The notes under the pieces are model-generated. The model searched no databases. It was not told the origin of the DNA and worked only from the letters and a program-made list of their open reading frames with translations. A program made the translations under genes and the position numbers. DNA of 64,000 nucleotides. It comes from DATBVX01 sp963695985 (GTDB lineage: Bacteria > Pseudomonadota > Gammaproteobacteria > Steroidobacterales > Steroidobacteraceae). The number at the start of each line of letters is the position of its first letter. The stretch's first letter is position 1. The stretch is from assembly GCA_963695985.1 (NCBI GenBank), contig CAVOIC010000007.1, positions 310,001 to 374,000 of the forward strand, in the 5' to 3' direction. Positions 35,342 to 45,163 of the stretch are shown one piece after another.

Positions 35342-36568
35342 ATGTCGCGAAGGGCGATTACCGCAAACGTCTCCAGCTGGCGCGGCATCGGCCAGCTGGC
35401 CGTCGCAGCGGTGATGGGAGTCACGGACATCGTGGAGGATATGCATCGCAGTATCGTTCGCCTTCCACCCGTGGCTGACGAAACAGTCGCGCGCACAGTG
35501 CACGGTATCCCCAGCCTGGTCTACCGAAGCATTCGCGGAATAACGCGTGTGGTCGGCGTCGGGCTCGATACTGTGCTGGCGCAAGCAGCGCCGCTATTCG
35601 GCGATTCTGTTGCCCCGTCATCGTCCGCGCGGCGTGAAGCCGCGCTGGCCGCGCTCAATGGCGTATTGGGCGACTACCTTGCCGCTACCAATAACCCGCT
35701 GGCGATTGCCATGTGCTTGCGCAGGAACGGACAACCTCTGGCGTTAGAGCGCCAGGCGCTTGCATCCGCCTTCAGGCGCACCGACCGCAAACTCCTTGTC
35801 CTGGCGCATGGGCTGTGCATGACTGACATGGAGTGGAACCGCCAGGGAAAGAATCACTGGTCTTCACTCGGACGAGACCTCGGATACACGCCCATCTATC
35901 TGCAATACAACAGCGGCCGTCACGTCTCCACGAACGGGCGGGAATTTGCCGACGCGATGGAACGGCTGCTTCGGGCGTGGCCCGTGCGGGTGGACGAGTT
36001 GGTAATCGTCGGCCACAGCATGGGTGGCTTGATCGCGCGTAGCGCCTGTCATTATGCGAAGCGTGCGCGCCATCGGTGGCCGCGTCAGCTGAAGAAGCTC
36101 ATTTTTCTCGGCACGCCGCACCACGGGGCGCCGCTGGAACGGGTCGGCAACTGGGTGGAAATTCTCCTGGGCATCAGCCCCTATACGGCTCCATTGGCGA
36201 GGTTGGGCAGGATCCGGAGCGCGGGAGTCAAGGATCTGCGTTACGGCAACGTCCTGGACGAGGACTGGGAGGGGCAACGCGGCGATCATGCTCATGATCC
36301 GAGAAGGTTCGTGCCACTTCCGGCCAAAGTGCAATGCTTTGCGATCGCAGCGACCAAGCGGGCAAAGTCAGCCGGCCCGAGCAGGCGACTGCCGGGAGAT
36401 GGCCTGGTGCCTGTCAAGAGCGCGCTCGGCCAGCACGAGAATCCCGCGCTGGCTCTGCCGATTCCAAAGTCTCGCCAGTTCACGGCGTATGGACTGAATC
36501 ACTTCGATCTGCGCACCAGCCGCGAGGTTCACGATCGAATCAGGCTGTGGTTGTCAGAAACCGAATGA
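35342..36568 (+). CDS. Alpha/beta hydrolase, PGAP1/lipase-like
   Basis: About 408 residues from ATG 35342, preceded by GGAGGTCCGA. An N-terminal helical region of about 150 residues is followed by an alpha/beta hydrolase core: KLLVLAHGLCMTDMEWNRQG (oxyanion strand), nucleophile elbow ELVIVGHSMGGLIARSACHY, LIFLGTPHHGAPLERVGNW and a terminal His in YGLNHFDLRTSREVHDR. The GHSMGG plus GTPHHGAP pattern is typical of triacylglycerol lipase or PGAP1-like esterases. No signal peptide is evident. The lipid substrate is inferred only from the fold. Confidence 0.85.
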   Translation: MSRRAITANVSSWRGIGQLAVAAVMGVTDIVEDMHRSIVRLPPVADETVARTVHGIPSLVYRSIRGITRVVGVGLDTVLAQAAPLFGDSVAPSSSARREAALAALNGVLGDYLAATNNPLAIAMCLRRNGQPLALERQALASAFRRTDRKLLVLAHGLCMTDMEWNRQGKNHWSSLGRDLGYTPIYLQYNSGRHVSTNGREFADAMERLLRAWPVRVDELVIVGHSMGGLIARSACHYAKRARHRWPRQLKKLIFLGTPHHGAPLERVGNWVEILLGISPYTAPLARLGRIRSAGVKDLRYGNVLDEDWEGQRGDHAHDPRRFVPLPAKVQCFAIAATKRAKSAGPSRRLPGDGLVPVKSALGQHENPALALPIPKSRQFTAYGLNHFDLRTSREVHDRIRLWLSETE

Positions 36569-36581
36569 CCGATTCCGGTGC

Positions 36582-37783
36582 TCACTCGGCTCGCAGCGCC
36601 TCGATCGGCTCGAGCTCGTGCAGCACGTATCGCCGGCAAGCAGTCCGGCGATGAGTCCGATCGCGACTGCCAGCACTTCCGACAGGAGGATGAATGGAGG
36701 AGAGTAGCTGACCGGTAGCGCCGGTGCGGCAACATCGAATACGGCGACGATCGCGAGTCCGACGACGAGGCCAGCGAGGCCGCCGATCGCGGAGAGCACC
36801 ACGGCCTCGATGAGGAACACGCGCAGAATCTGCTGTCGCCCGGCGCCCAGGGCGCGCAGCAGTCCGATCTCCGCCGTGCGCTCGCGCACGCCAATCGTCA
36901 TGATCGTGAAAATCCCCACGGCACCTACCAGCAGCGAGATGCTGCCGAGCGCCAGGACAGCGAAAGTCAGCACCGAGAGCACCGAGCCCAGCGTATCGAT
37001 CATCTGCTGCTGGGCCGTAGTGGTGAAATCCTCGTCGCCATGACGTGCCATCAGGATGCTCTTGATCCCCGCGATAACCTCCTTGACCGGCGCGTTTTCC
37101 TCATAGATCACGTCGATCTCGAACAGGCTGTCGCGATTGAAGAGCTCGAGACCGCTCGCGGCCGGAACATAGACCGTGTCGTCGAGATCGAAACCCAGAG
37201 TGCTGCCTTTCGATCTCATCACTCCCACCACGCGGTAACGTTGACCACCTACGCGGATCAGCTCGCCGAGGGAATTGCCGGCGCCGAAGAGCTCCTGCTG
37301 CACCTTGCTCCCCAGCACTGCGAGGTTGCGGGGCGCTCGCGGATCGTCGGCAGGCAGAAATATGCCAGCGCCTACCTGGTAACGAAACGCATCCGCGAAC
37401 TGCGCGCCCACGCCGAACACCGTCGTGCGGCGCTTGCGGCCGAGCGCCTCGACCTCGGCGTTGCCCTGAACGACGGGCACGGACGCGGTCGCATAGGGAG
37501 CTCGGCCGAGCGCCCGGGCGTCGTCCACGGTCAGCGGGCGCACGTTGCCGAGCGAGCCGATTGAGCCGCCGAAGGTCTCGATCCGGCCGGGACTCACCGA
37601 GACGATGTTGGTGCCGAACTGTGTGAACTGGTCCAGCACGAAGCGATGGATACCTTCGCCGATGGAAGTGAGGAGCACGACCGCGGTCACTCCGATCGCG
37701 ATCCCGAGCGCAGTGAGGACCGCGCGCAGCCGATGCGAGCGCACGGATCCGAAGGTGAGCCGCACCAGGTCAGCCCAGCGCAT
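36582..37783 (-). CDS. MacB-type ABC transporter permease (second copy), frameshift at 3' end
   Basis: Starts MRWADLVRLTFGSVRSHRLR at ATG 37783, sharing one base with the stop of the preceding permease (TGATG). It has an N-terminal helix AVLTALGIAIGVTAVVLLTS, a large periplasmic MacB core domain, and three C-terminal helices with GVRERTAEIGLLRALGAGRQ, the FtsX/MacB signature. The frame breaks near 36637; the alternative frame ends YVLHELEPIEALRAE at 36582, the normal family C-terminus. It is part of a four-gene exporter with tightly overlapping genes. Confidence 0.85.
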
Positions 37784-38993
37784 CAGCCTCGTCCCGAAAG
37801 CGCGAGCACCGGGTCGAGCCGTGCAGCGCGGCGTGCCGGCATGACGCCGAACACGACCCCGCTCGCAAGCGCGATGAGTATCGCGAGCGCCAGGGCCCAG
37901 GGCGGTGTGGCGAACGACAGGTTCGGATAGACCTGGTGCAAGGTCCAGTTGCCGCAAGTCCCACCACGACACCGGCAGCGGCACCGACGAATGACAACAG
38001 CACCGCCTCGGTCAGGAAGATCGCGATGATCTGCCGGCGTGTCGCTCCGATCGCCTTGAGCAGCCCGACCTCGGCCGTGCGCTGACTTACCGCGACCAGC
38101 ATCACATTCATCACCAGGACACCGGCGACCGCCAGGCTGATGGAGGCGATGCCCGCAAGCGCGAACGTCAGCGCCGTGAAGATCAGATCGAAAGTCGCGA
38201 GCACCGAGTCCTGGGTCACGACGGTCACGTCCTCTTCGCCCTGGTGGCGCATCTTGAGCGTCGCGATGACCGCGCTGCGCACGCGCTCCATGGATTCGCG
38301 CGTGCGCGCCTGGATGAGGATGCGAAACAGCGACTCGGAGTTAAAGAGCGCCTGCGCCGAGCTCACGGGGATGACGACGAGCTCCTGGATGTCCATGCCG
38401 ATCGATCGCCCTTCGGAGCCGAGCACGCCGATGACGCGAAAGCGGCGCTCGCCGATGCGCAGCGCCTCGCCGATAGGGTTACGGCCCGGAAACAGCTCGC
38501 GCTGCACGTTGGCGCCGATCACGCAGACCGCGACGTCGCGATCGAGCTCGCCCGGTGGCAGGAACTGTCCCTGCGACATGTGCCAGTTGCGCACCACGAG
38601 CAGGGCGGCGCTGGAACCGAGGACCGGCACCTCCCTCTCCAGCTCGCGCACCGACGCCGGCACCGCGCCCACAATCAGTGGTGCTACGTGCTCGACATCC
38701 GGAATGCGAAGCAGCGCCTCGGCATCGCGCAAGGTCAGATCCCGCGGTGTCTCGCCGGAGAAAAGCCCCGGCTGCACGCCGGTGGTCTCGGTGCGCCCGG
38801 GAAAGACGATCACCAGGTGTGTGCCAAGCGAGCGGAATTCATCGGTCACGTAGCGGCGCGCCGCCTCGCCGAGCGCAGTCAGCACCACCACGGCTGATAC
38901 GCCGATCCCCATCGCGAGGAGCAGCATGGCGCTGCGCAGGCGCGCGCGGCGCACCGATTGCACGGCCAGGCGCACAAGATCGCTCGCAATCAT
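37783..38993 (-). CDS. MacB-type ABC transporter permease (first copy), one frameshift
   Basis: Starts MIASDLVRLAVQSVRRARLR at ATG 38993, overlapping the ATPase stop (ATGA). The membrane and core-domain layout matches the second permease; the C-terminal signature is SQRTAEVGLLKAIGATRRQI. The frame changes near 37950; the next frame continues NWTLHQVYPNLSFATPPWAL and ends ARLDPVLALSGRG at 37785. Two different half-size permeases would form a heterodimer with the shared ATPase. Confidence 0.86.
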
Positions 38994-39679
38994 GAGGTGC
39001 CGCCGTTGCCGCGCGTGTCTGCCACGATACGGCCATCACGCATGCGGATGTGGCGCCGCGCCCGATTGCCCACCTCGACGTCGTGGGTGACTACAAGGAG
39101 CGTGAGAGCCGCGGCATTGAGTGTCTCCAGCGCGCGCAGTACCTCCTCGCCGGACGCATGATCGAGATTGCCGGTCGGCTCGTCCGCGAGCAGGACGGTG
39201 GGGCGCATGATCATCGCTCGCGCAATGGCCACGCGCTGGCGCTGCCCGCCGGAGAGCTGATCCGGACGGTGGTGCGCGCGATCCGCGAGACTCAGGCTCT
39301 CGATCACGCGCTGCACCTGGGGTCGACGTTCCGCCGGCGCTACGCCCGCCAGCACCAGGGGCAACTCGATATTCTCGAACGCCGTGAGCCGTGGGATGAG
39401 GTGAAACGACTGAAAGATGAAGCCGACGCTGTGCGCCCGGGCATGCGCGAGCTCGTCGTCGTCGAGAGCGGTGGTCTCGCGCCCGTCGAGCCGGTACGTG
39501 CCCGCCGTTGGACGGTCGAGGAGGCCGATGACGTTCAGCAGCGTCGACTTGCCCGAACCCGAAGGTCCCATGATGGAAACATAGTCGCCCGTCTCGATCT
39601 GCAGATTGATGTCGTCCAGCGCGCGCACTTCCTGGTCTCCAACGAGAAAGTGCCTATGGATATCGACGAGTTCGATCAT
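38990..39679 (-). CDS. MacB/LolD-type ABC transporter ATPase
   Basis: 229 residues, intact. Walker A GPSGSGKSTLLNV, Q-loop FIFQSFHLIPRLTAFEN, ABC signature QLSGGQRQRVAIARAMI, Walker B VLLADEPTGNLDHASG and switch His in LLVVTHDVEV. The length and GNLD motif place it in the LolD/MacB family. ATGA overlaps at both ends bind it to the periplasmic adaptor upstream and the permease downstream. It powers export or extraction of a lipid, peptide or drug from the inner membrane. Confidence 0.92.
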   Translation of the reverse strand: MIELVDIHRHFLVGDQEVRALDDINLQIETGDYVSIMGPSGSGKSTLLNVIGLLDRPTAGTYRLDGRETTALDDDELAHARAHSVGFIFQSFHLIPRLTAFENIELPLVLAGVAPAERRPQVQRVIESLSLADRAHHRPDQLSGGQRQRVAIARAMIMRPTVLLADEPTGNLDHASGEEVLRALETLNAAALTLLVVTHDVEVGNRARRHIRMRDGRIVADTRGNGGTS

Positions 39680-40831
39680 TCGCCGGTCGCAGCCTTGGCG
39701 CTCGCGCGGGCGCGGACGCCGTCAGCCAGCCCTTCGCGATCGATGGAAGTGACGACGAGCTCTTGCGGCTCGAGCCCGGAGCGGATCTCCGTGTACTCCC
39801 AGTTGCCGATGCCCGTCTTGACATCACGCAACTCGACGCGCCCGCGGCGCTGGTCGAGCACGTAGACGCGCTTGCCTTCGATCAGGGCACGGGTGGGAAT
39901 GCGCAGCACGTCGGGACGCTCATCGAGGATGACCTCGACGTCCGCGCTGTAACCCGGGCAGCAGCTCGAGCTCCGTGACGTGCTCGATTTCGGCTTCGAT
40001 CTCCACCGTGCGCGCCTGTTTCTCGAGGTCGAGAACATAGGGTGCCACGCGGCGAACGTGCGCCGGGAAGCTCTTGCCCCGGAACGCGTCGAGGGTGACT
40101 CGCGCGCGCATCCCTTCACGGATCCGCGGCGCATCCACCTCGTCGATCGGTGCGGTGATGTAGATGCAGCTCGTGTCCACGACGTCGACGGCGGGCGGCG
40201 TGGGAATTCCCACCGGGGAAGGCGTCACGAACTCGCCGAGCTCACCGTTGATCTCGGCCACGATACCGTCGAATGGCGCGCGCAGCAGCGAGCGCTCGAG
40301 CGTGGCACGCACCTCGCCAATGCGCGCGAGCGTGACCTGTGTATTCTGGGTCGCGGCACGGCACGCAGCGTCGTTACTGTCAGCTTCGCCCTGGGCGCGA
40401 TCTGCGGCATCCACTGCAATCAGTCCGCGCGCGAGCAGCGTCTTCGCGCGCTCCGCTTCACGACGCGAAACCTGTGCGGTGACACAGGCTTGCTCGGCAC
40501 GCGCACGCGCGGCCACGGAATCGCGCTGTGCGAGGTCAAGCTGCGCCCTGATGTCCTCGTTCCATAGCTCGAGCAGGATCTGCCCCTTGCGCACCCGATC
40601 GCCTTTCTTGACGGGCAGACGTGCGATTTGCCCACCCATGGCTGGAGCGAGTCGGGCCCGCTGGCAGGCCTTGATGGTTCCGGCGCGCGTGTTCGTGACC
40701 GTCTCCGCCACGACGCCGCGCGTTGCGGTCACGGTGTCAACCACGATCGAGCTGGGCCGCGCCCAATACGCGGTCACGATACCGGCGAGCAGGACGGCTC
40801 CTGCGGTGATGAGCAAAGTACGGCGTTTCAT
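39676..40831 (-). CDS. MacA/HlyD-type periplasmic adaptor, one frameshift
   Basis: About 385 residues. A single N-terminal membrane helix (LITAGAVLLAGIVTAYW) precedes a lipoyl half-motif, GQIARLPVKKGDRVRKGQIL. A helical hairpin and a second lipoyl half (RSLLRAPFDGIVAEINGELG) follow, then beta-barrel and membrane-proximal domains. The frame changes near 39955 and continues GYSADVEVILDERPDVLRIP to KAATGE. It is the first gene of the exporter operon and overlaps the ATPase by ATGA. With the two permeases and ATPase it forms a tripartite pump; the outer-membrane channel is not in the window. Confidence 0.87.
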
Positions 40832-41017
40832 TTCATCGCGTCCGAACGTTGCACACAGTCTGACATCTCCTCGCTCCTCACGGCAGGCAATCCGTTCTGC
40901 TCACAGAATGACCAATCCAAGCTTTATGGCCGTAACTTGCGTATTCTATGAATTTCAAGTGCCAGTTATGCACAGGTCGTCCACTGCCGTAGTGAACAAC
41001 TGCCAAGGATCCCGGTC

Positions 41018-41284
41018 ATGAAGCGCAAGGACAAACAGCCAAAGCTCAGCGCCGAACATCGCGCCCTCGCGCGCATCGCCCAACGCGCGCGCGCATTTGC
41101 CGACGAAGCTCGAACGAAATCCGAACATGCGAAGACGGCCTGGAAGCAAGCGCGCGAAGCCTTCAGAGAAGCCAAGCGAGCCGCCAAGCGCGCCCGCAAA
41201 GCAGCGAAAGCCGCTCAAGCCTCCTTCGGACGCGCTATGAAAAAGAGGAACACAAAGAAGAAGAAGAGGAGTGCTCGAGCCTGA
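41018..41284 (+). CDS. Small Lys/Ala/Arg-rich coiled-coil protein
   Basis: 88 residues, extremely basic. A long amphipathic helix (HRALARIAQRARAFADEART and onward) runs into alternating Lys-Ala-Ala-Lys-Arg and ends in a Lys-rich tail. An AAGGA ribosome site precedes ATG 41018. The composition recalls histone-H1-like or other nucleic-acid-binding proteins, but this is from composition only. A terminator hairpin follows at 41308. Confidence 0.6.
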   Translation: MKRKDKQPKLSAEHRALARIAQRARAFADEARTKSEHAKTAWKQAREAFREAKRAAKRARKAAKAAQASFGRAMKKRNTKKKKRSARA

Positions 41285-41307
41285 AGGCGCGCGAGCCGGT
41301 CAGGCTC

Positions 41308-41340
41308 AGGGCCCCGGCGCGAACCGCCCGGCCCTTTTCA
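41308..41340 (+). terminator. Terminator after the basic protein gene
   Basis: AGGGCC paired with GGCCCT around an inner GC-rich stem-loop, followed by TTTTCATTTTG. It lies 24 bp after the stop codon. Confidence 0.7.
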
Positions 41341-41362
41341 TTTTGTCTTCAGCCGGACGCTG

Positions 41363-41578
41363 TCACGCTGCGGGAAGGCGCGCGTTGATCCAGCCGATGA
41401 TGTCCTTCATCACCACTTCCTTGCCGATGTCGTTGAGGAGGTCGTGGAAGTGTCGCTCGCGGAGCTGTTCAGCCTGGCCGAGCGTGCACGAATCAAGATC
41501 GGGTAGTGCACCCCTGCCCAAACTGCCCGCGACCTGCACCAGCGGGCTCCAGCATCCACCGCATTGGACCAGGTCCAA
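41363..41578 (-). pseudogene. C-terminal remnant of an alpha/beta hydrolase
   Basis: The last 35 residues, LRERHFHDLLNDIGKEVVMK and then DIIGWINARLP, match the C-terminus of monoacylglycerol-lipase-like hydrolases, including the catalytic His in FHDLLND. Upstream residues have no hydrolase similarity and there is no nucleophile domain. It is a leftover 3' fragment. It lies in a damaged stretch with the broken SYLF copy and sulfatase. Confidence 0.6.
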
Positions 41579-41696
41579 TTGGTCGCGCGCGTGGGAATCG
41601 ACATCCTCCCGATCCTGTGCGCGCGCCCGTCCTGACGACTACTGCGTCGTCAGGCACTCGGAGGCTGCGCGCGATACAACCGAAAGGAGACGAATC

Positions 41697-42263
41697 ATGA
41701 AACGTTCAATGCAATGATCCGGCTTTCTGCTGCTACTCCTTCTGACCTGCGCTGCAGTGCGGGCGCACGACTACGACGACACGATCAAAGTGTTCAAGGA
41801 AGCGGGTCAAAGCGGCGAGTTCTTCAAGAAGAGTTACGGCTACGCCGTATTTCCGACGATCGGCAAAGGCGGCATCGGGATCGGCGGGGCGCACGGCAAA
41901 GGTCGTGTGTACGTCGGCGGCAAACACGTGGGCGACACGTCCATGACGCAGCTCACGGCCGGGTTCCAGTTAGGCGGTCAGGCATTCAGCGAAATCGTCT
42001 TTTTCGAAGACAAGCGCTCGTTCGACGATTCACCAGCGGCAACTTCGAATTCGGCGCTCAGGTCGCGGCAGTTGCGATCACGGCGGGTGCCTCTGCGGGC
42101 GCAGGCACGACGGGCAGCACTGCGGGCGCCAGGTGGCGGCAAGCACGATGCGGCGACAGCGGGCGGCTACCACAAGGGAACGGCGGTCTTCACGGTCGCC
42201 AAGGGCGGCTTGATGTACGAGGCGACTGTGGGCGGGCAAAAGTTACTCTACAAGGCGCTGTGA
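41697..42263 (+). pseudogene. SYLF-domain secreted protein, second copy, with stop and frameshifts
   Basis: A signal peptide begins MKRSMQ at 41697 but meets TGA at 41715; the same frame continues SGFLLLLLLTCAAVRAHDYD into a SYLF domain with KKSYGYAVFPTIGKGGIGIG and GDTSMTQLTAGFQLGGQ. The frame is lost at about 42027 and recovered at about 42130, ending KGGLMYEATVGGQKLLYKAL. The mature domain is very close to the intact copy at 59897, so the two are recent paralogues. The in-frame TGA plus two shifts indicate a decaying copy or poor sequence. Confidence 0.78.
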
Positions 42264-42278
42264 GTAGATCATCGGCCG

Positions 42279-42368
42279 ATGGAAACTCAAACCATGAAAC
42301 GAACCACACGAACTATCCTTGTGCTCGCCGGTTGCGCCTTGGCATCCGGCGTCTGGTATTCGCCGTGA
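42279..42368 (+). other. Signal-peptide-like mini ORF upstream of the sulfatase
   Basis: 29 residues, with MKRTTRTILVLAGCALASGV near the start and then a stop. It looks like a lipoprotein signal without a mature protein. It could be a remnant, or the true N-terminus of a neighbouring gene cut off by an indel. Confidence 0.3.
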
Positions 42369-42397
42369 CGCTGAACCGTACCAACCAGGAAGCGACA

Positions 42398-44866
42398 GTG
42401 AAAACGAAACACCAACAACACCTCCTCGCCGCCGCGCTCGTTGGCGTGCTGGCAATGGGCAGCCTCGCCGGCTGCGATCGGCAACAGCCGTCGGGCACAG
42501 CAGCGGCAGGGGCACAAGAAGTCCTGCCCCGGCCCGAACAACCCTTCGGCGGCAAGATCGGCCGCACGGCCAAGGACTCCACGCCGGACTTCCCCAAGAG
42601 CGTCGAAGCGCCCAAGGGCGCGCCCGAACATCCTCGCTCATCCTCACCGATGACGTGGGCTTCGGCGCGTCGTCCACGTTCGGCGGGCCGATTCCCACGC
42701 CGACGATGGATCGGCTGGCGAAGAACGGACTGCGCTACAACAATTTCCACACCACGGCGCTCTGCTCGCCCACGCGCGCGGCGCTGCTCACCGGGCGCAA
42801 TCATCACAGCGCCGACACCGGCGTCATCATGGAACTGGGCACCGGCTTCCCGGGCTACAACTCGCTGATGTCGAAGAGCAACGGCACGTTCGCCGAAGAT
42901 GCTGAAGCAGAACGGCTACAACACGTCCTGGTACGGCAAGAACCACAACGTCCCCGACTGGCATGACCAGCCAGGCCGGGCCGTTCGACCTGTGGCCGAC
43001 CGGGCTGGGCTTCGAGTACTTCTACGGCTTCATCGGCGGCGACACGAGCCAGTGGAACCCGGCGCTCTTCGAGGGCACCAAGCCGATCGAGCCGCCGCAC
43101 GACGCGAAGGACTACTTCTTCGACAAGGACATGGCCGACCACGCGCATCGACTGGATCCGGATGCAGCACGCGATCGCGCCGGACAAGCCCTTCCTCGCC
43201 TACTACGCGCCGGGCACGGCCCACGCGCCGCATCACGCGCCGAAGGAGTGGATCGCGAAGTTCAAGGGCCAGTTCGACCAGGGCTGGGACAAGGTGCGCG
43301 AGGAAACTTTCGCGCGGCAGAAGGCAGCTGGGCATCATCCCGGCGAACACGAAGCTGACGGAGCGCCCCGCCGGCATTCCCGCGTGGGACAGCCTGAACG
43401 CCGACCAGAAGAAGGTCTTCGCCCACATGATGGAAGTCTATGCCGCGGCGCTCTCGCACTGCCGACTACCAGATGGGCCGCATCCTCGACGCCATCGAAG
43501 CGCAGGGCGAACTGGACAACACGCTGGTCATCTACATCCAGGGCGACAACGGCGCGAGCGCCGAAGGCGGCATGCAGGGCTTGCTCAACGAGATGACCGT
43601 GTTCAACGCCATCCCCGAGGACATGAAGGAAGTCCTTCGCCGCATGGACGAACTCGGCGGGCCGAACGACCTTCAACCACTACCCGGTCGGCTGGGCGCA
43701 CGCGATGGACACGCCGTTCCAGTGGACGAAGCAGATCGCCTCGCACTTCGGCGGCACGCGCAACGGCCTGGTCATCTCGTGGCCCGCGCGCATCAAGGAC
43801 AAGGGCGGCATCCGCACGCAGTTCACCTCGTGATCGACATCATGCCGACCATTCTCGAAGCCGCCGGCGTGCCCGCGCCGACGAGCATCAACGGCGTGGC
43901 GCAGAAGCCCATCGAAGGCATGAGCATGGTCTATACGTTCGATGACGCGAAGGCGCCGTCGAAGCACACGACGCAGTACTTCGAGATGTTCGGCAACCGC
44001 GCCATCTACCACGACGGCTGGGTCGCCGCGACGACACCGGGAGTCGCTCCGTGGGACACGGCTGCGAGGCGGAAGGCCGACTGCCTGCCGTCCTCGATTA
44101 CAAGTGGGAACTCTACAACGTCAGCGAGGACTTCTCCGAGGCGAACAACCTCGCGGCCAAGGAGCCCGGCCAAGCTCAAGGAGCTGCAGGACCTCTTCTG
44201 GACGGAGGCCGAGAAATACAACGTGCTGCCGATCGACAACAGCCGCATCGACCGCTTCGACGTGAACCATCCGGCCCAGCCTGACCCGAGGCCGCGACGA
44301 GTTCACCTACTACCCCGGCCTGGTGCGCATCCCCGAAGGCGCCGCGCCGGACACGAAGAACAAGTCCTGGCAGATCAAGGCCGAGGTCGACATCCCGAAG
44401 GGCGGCGCGGAAGGCATGTTGCTCACGCACGGCGGACGCTTCTCCGGGTGGGGGCTTTACCTGCTCAACGGCAAGCCGGTCTTCCACTACAACCTCGCCG
44501 GCGTCGCCCGCTACACCATCGCCGGCAAGGACAAGCTCGCGCCGGGCGCACACACCATCGTTTACGACTTCAAGTACGACGGCGGCGGCATCGGCAAAGG
44601 CGGCGTCGGCACGATCCAGGTGGACGGCAAGACCGTGGCCACGGGCCGCATCGAACGCACACTGGCGTTCCGCCTCTCGCTCGACGAGACGCTGGATTGC
44701 GGCGAGGACACCGGCACGCCCGTCAGCGAGGACTACCACGTGCCGTTCAAGTTCACCGGCGAGCTCAAGAAGGTCGACGATCAACCTGAAGCCCGCACCG
44801 TTGTCGACGCAGGATCAGCGGACGCTCGAGGATGGGAGAGTGGCCGCGGCCGTCGCGATGCAATGA
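42398..44866 (+). pseudogene. Arylsulfatase (type I, formylglycine) lipoprotein with about a dozen frameshifts
   Basis: GTG 42398 follows AGGAAGCGACA. The N-terminus has a lipobox-like signal (AAALVGVLAMGSLAGCDRQ). The catalytic core contains LILTDDVGFGASSTFGGPIP (metal-binding Asp pair) and the sulfatase signature CSPTRAALLTGRNHH, whose Cys would become formylglycine. Further pieces are YFYGFIGGDTSQWNPALFEG, YYAPGTAHAPHHAPKEWI, IYIQGDNGASAEGGMQGL, IDIMPTILEAAGVPAP and a C-terminal beta-rich domain ending about 44866. The frame changes about every 100-300 bp, mostly by one extra base (for example GACCTTCAAC for GACTTCAAC near 43670). Full length would be about 800 residues. Confidence 0.8.
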
Positions 44867-45163
44867 TCGGCGTGGTGTTCTTCCGGCGTGACGACGTGCT
44901 CCGCCGACAACGCGGTCGCCGCACTCCTGGCTCATGCCAGACTCGGCTCGGGGTTGGCGGGAGTAGCCTTGTGGCCGGCGTTTGTCGTTCACGCGGCGTT
45001 GGCGGGCTGGTGCATGACCTTACGCATCGCTCCGCGACCGGAATAAGCGGTCCGCAAGTGAGTGGTTTGCACCTATGACGCCGAAGCGACGGCGGGAGCG
45101 TCCTCCGTCGCTTTGATAGTGCTCTGAAAGGTCTGGATGCTGTGACCGGGGCGCTGCGAACGG

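Noticed and set aside
41697..44866. Selenocysteine or recoded TGA in the SYLF copy at 41715
   Set aside because: The TGA is in the signal peptide, where Sec has no role, and other frame breaks follow, so mutation or sequence error is simpler.
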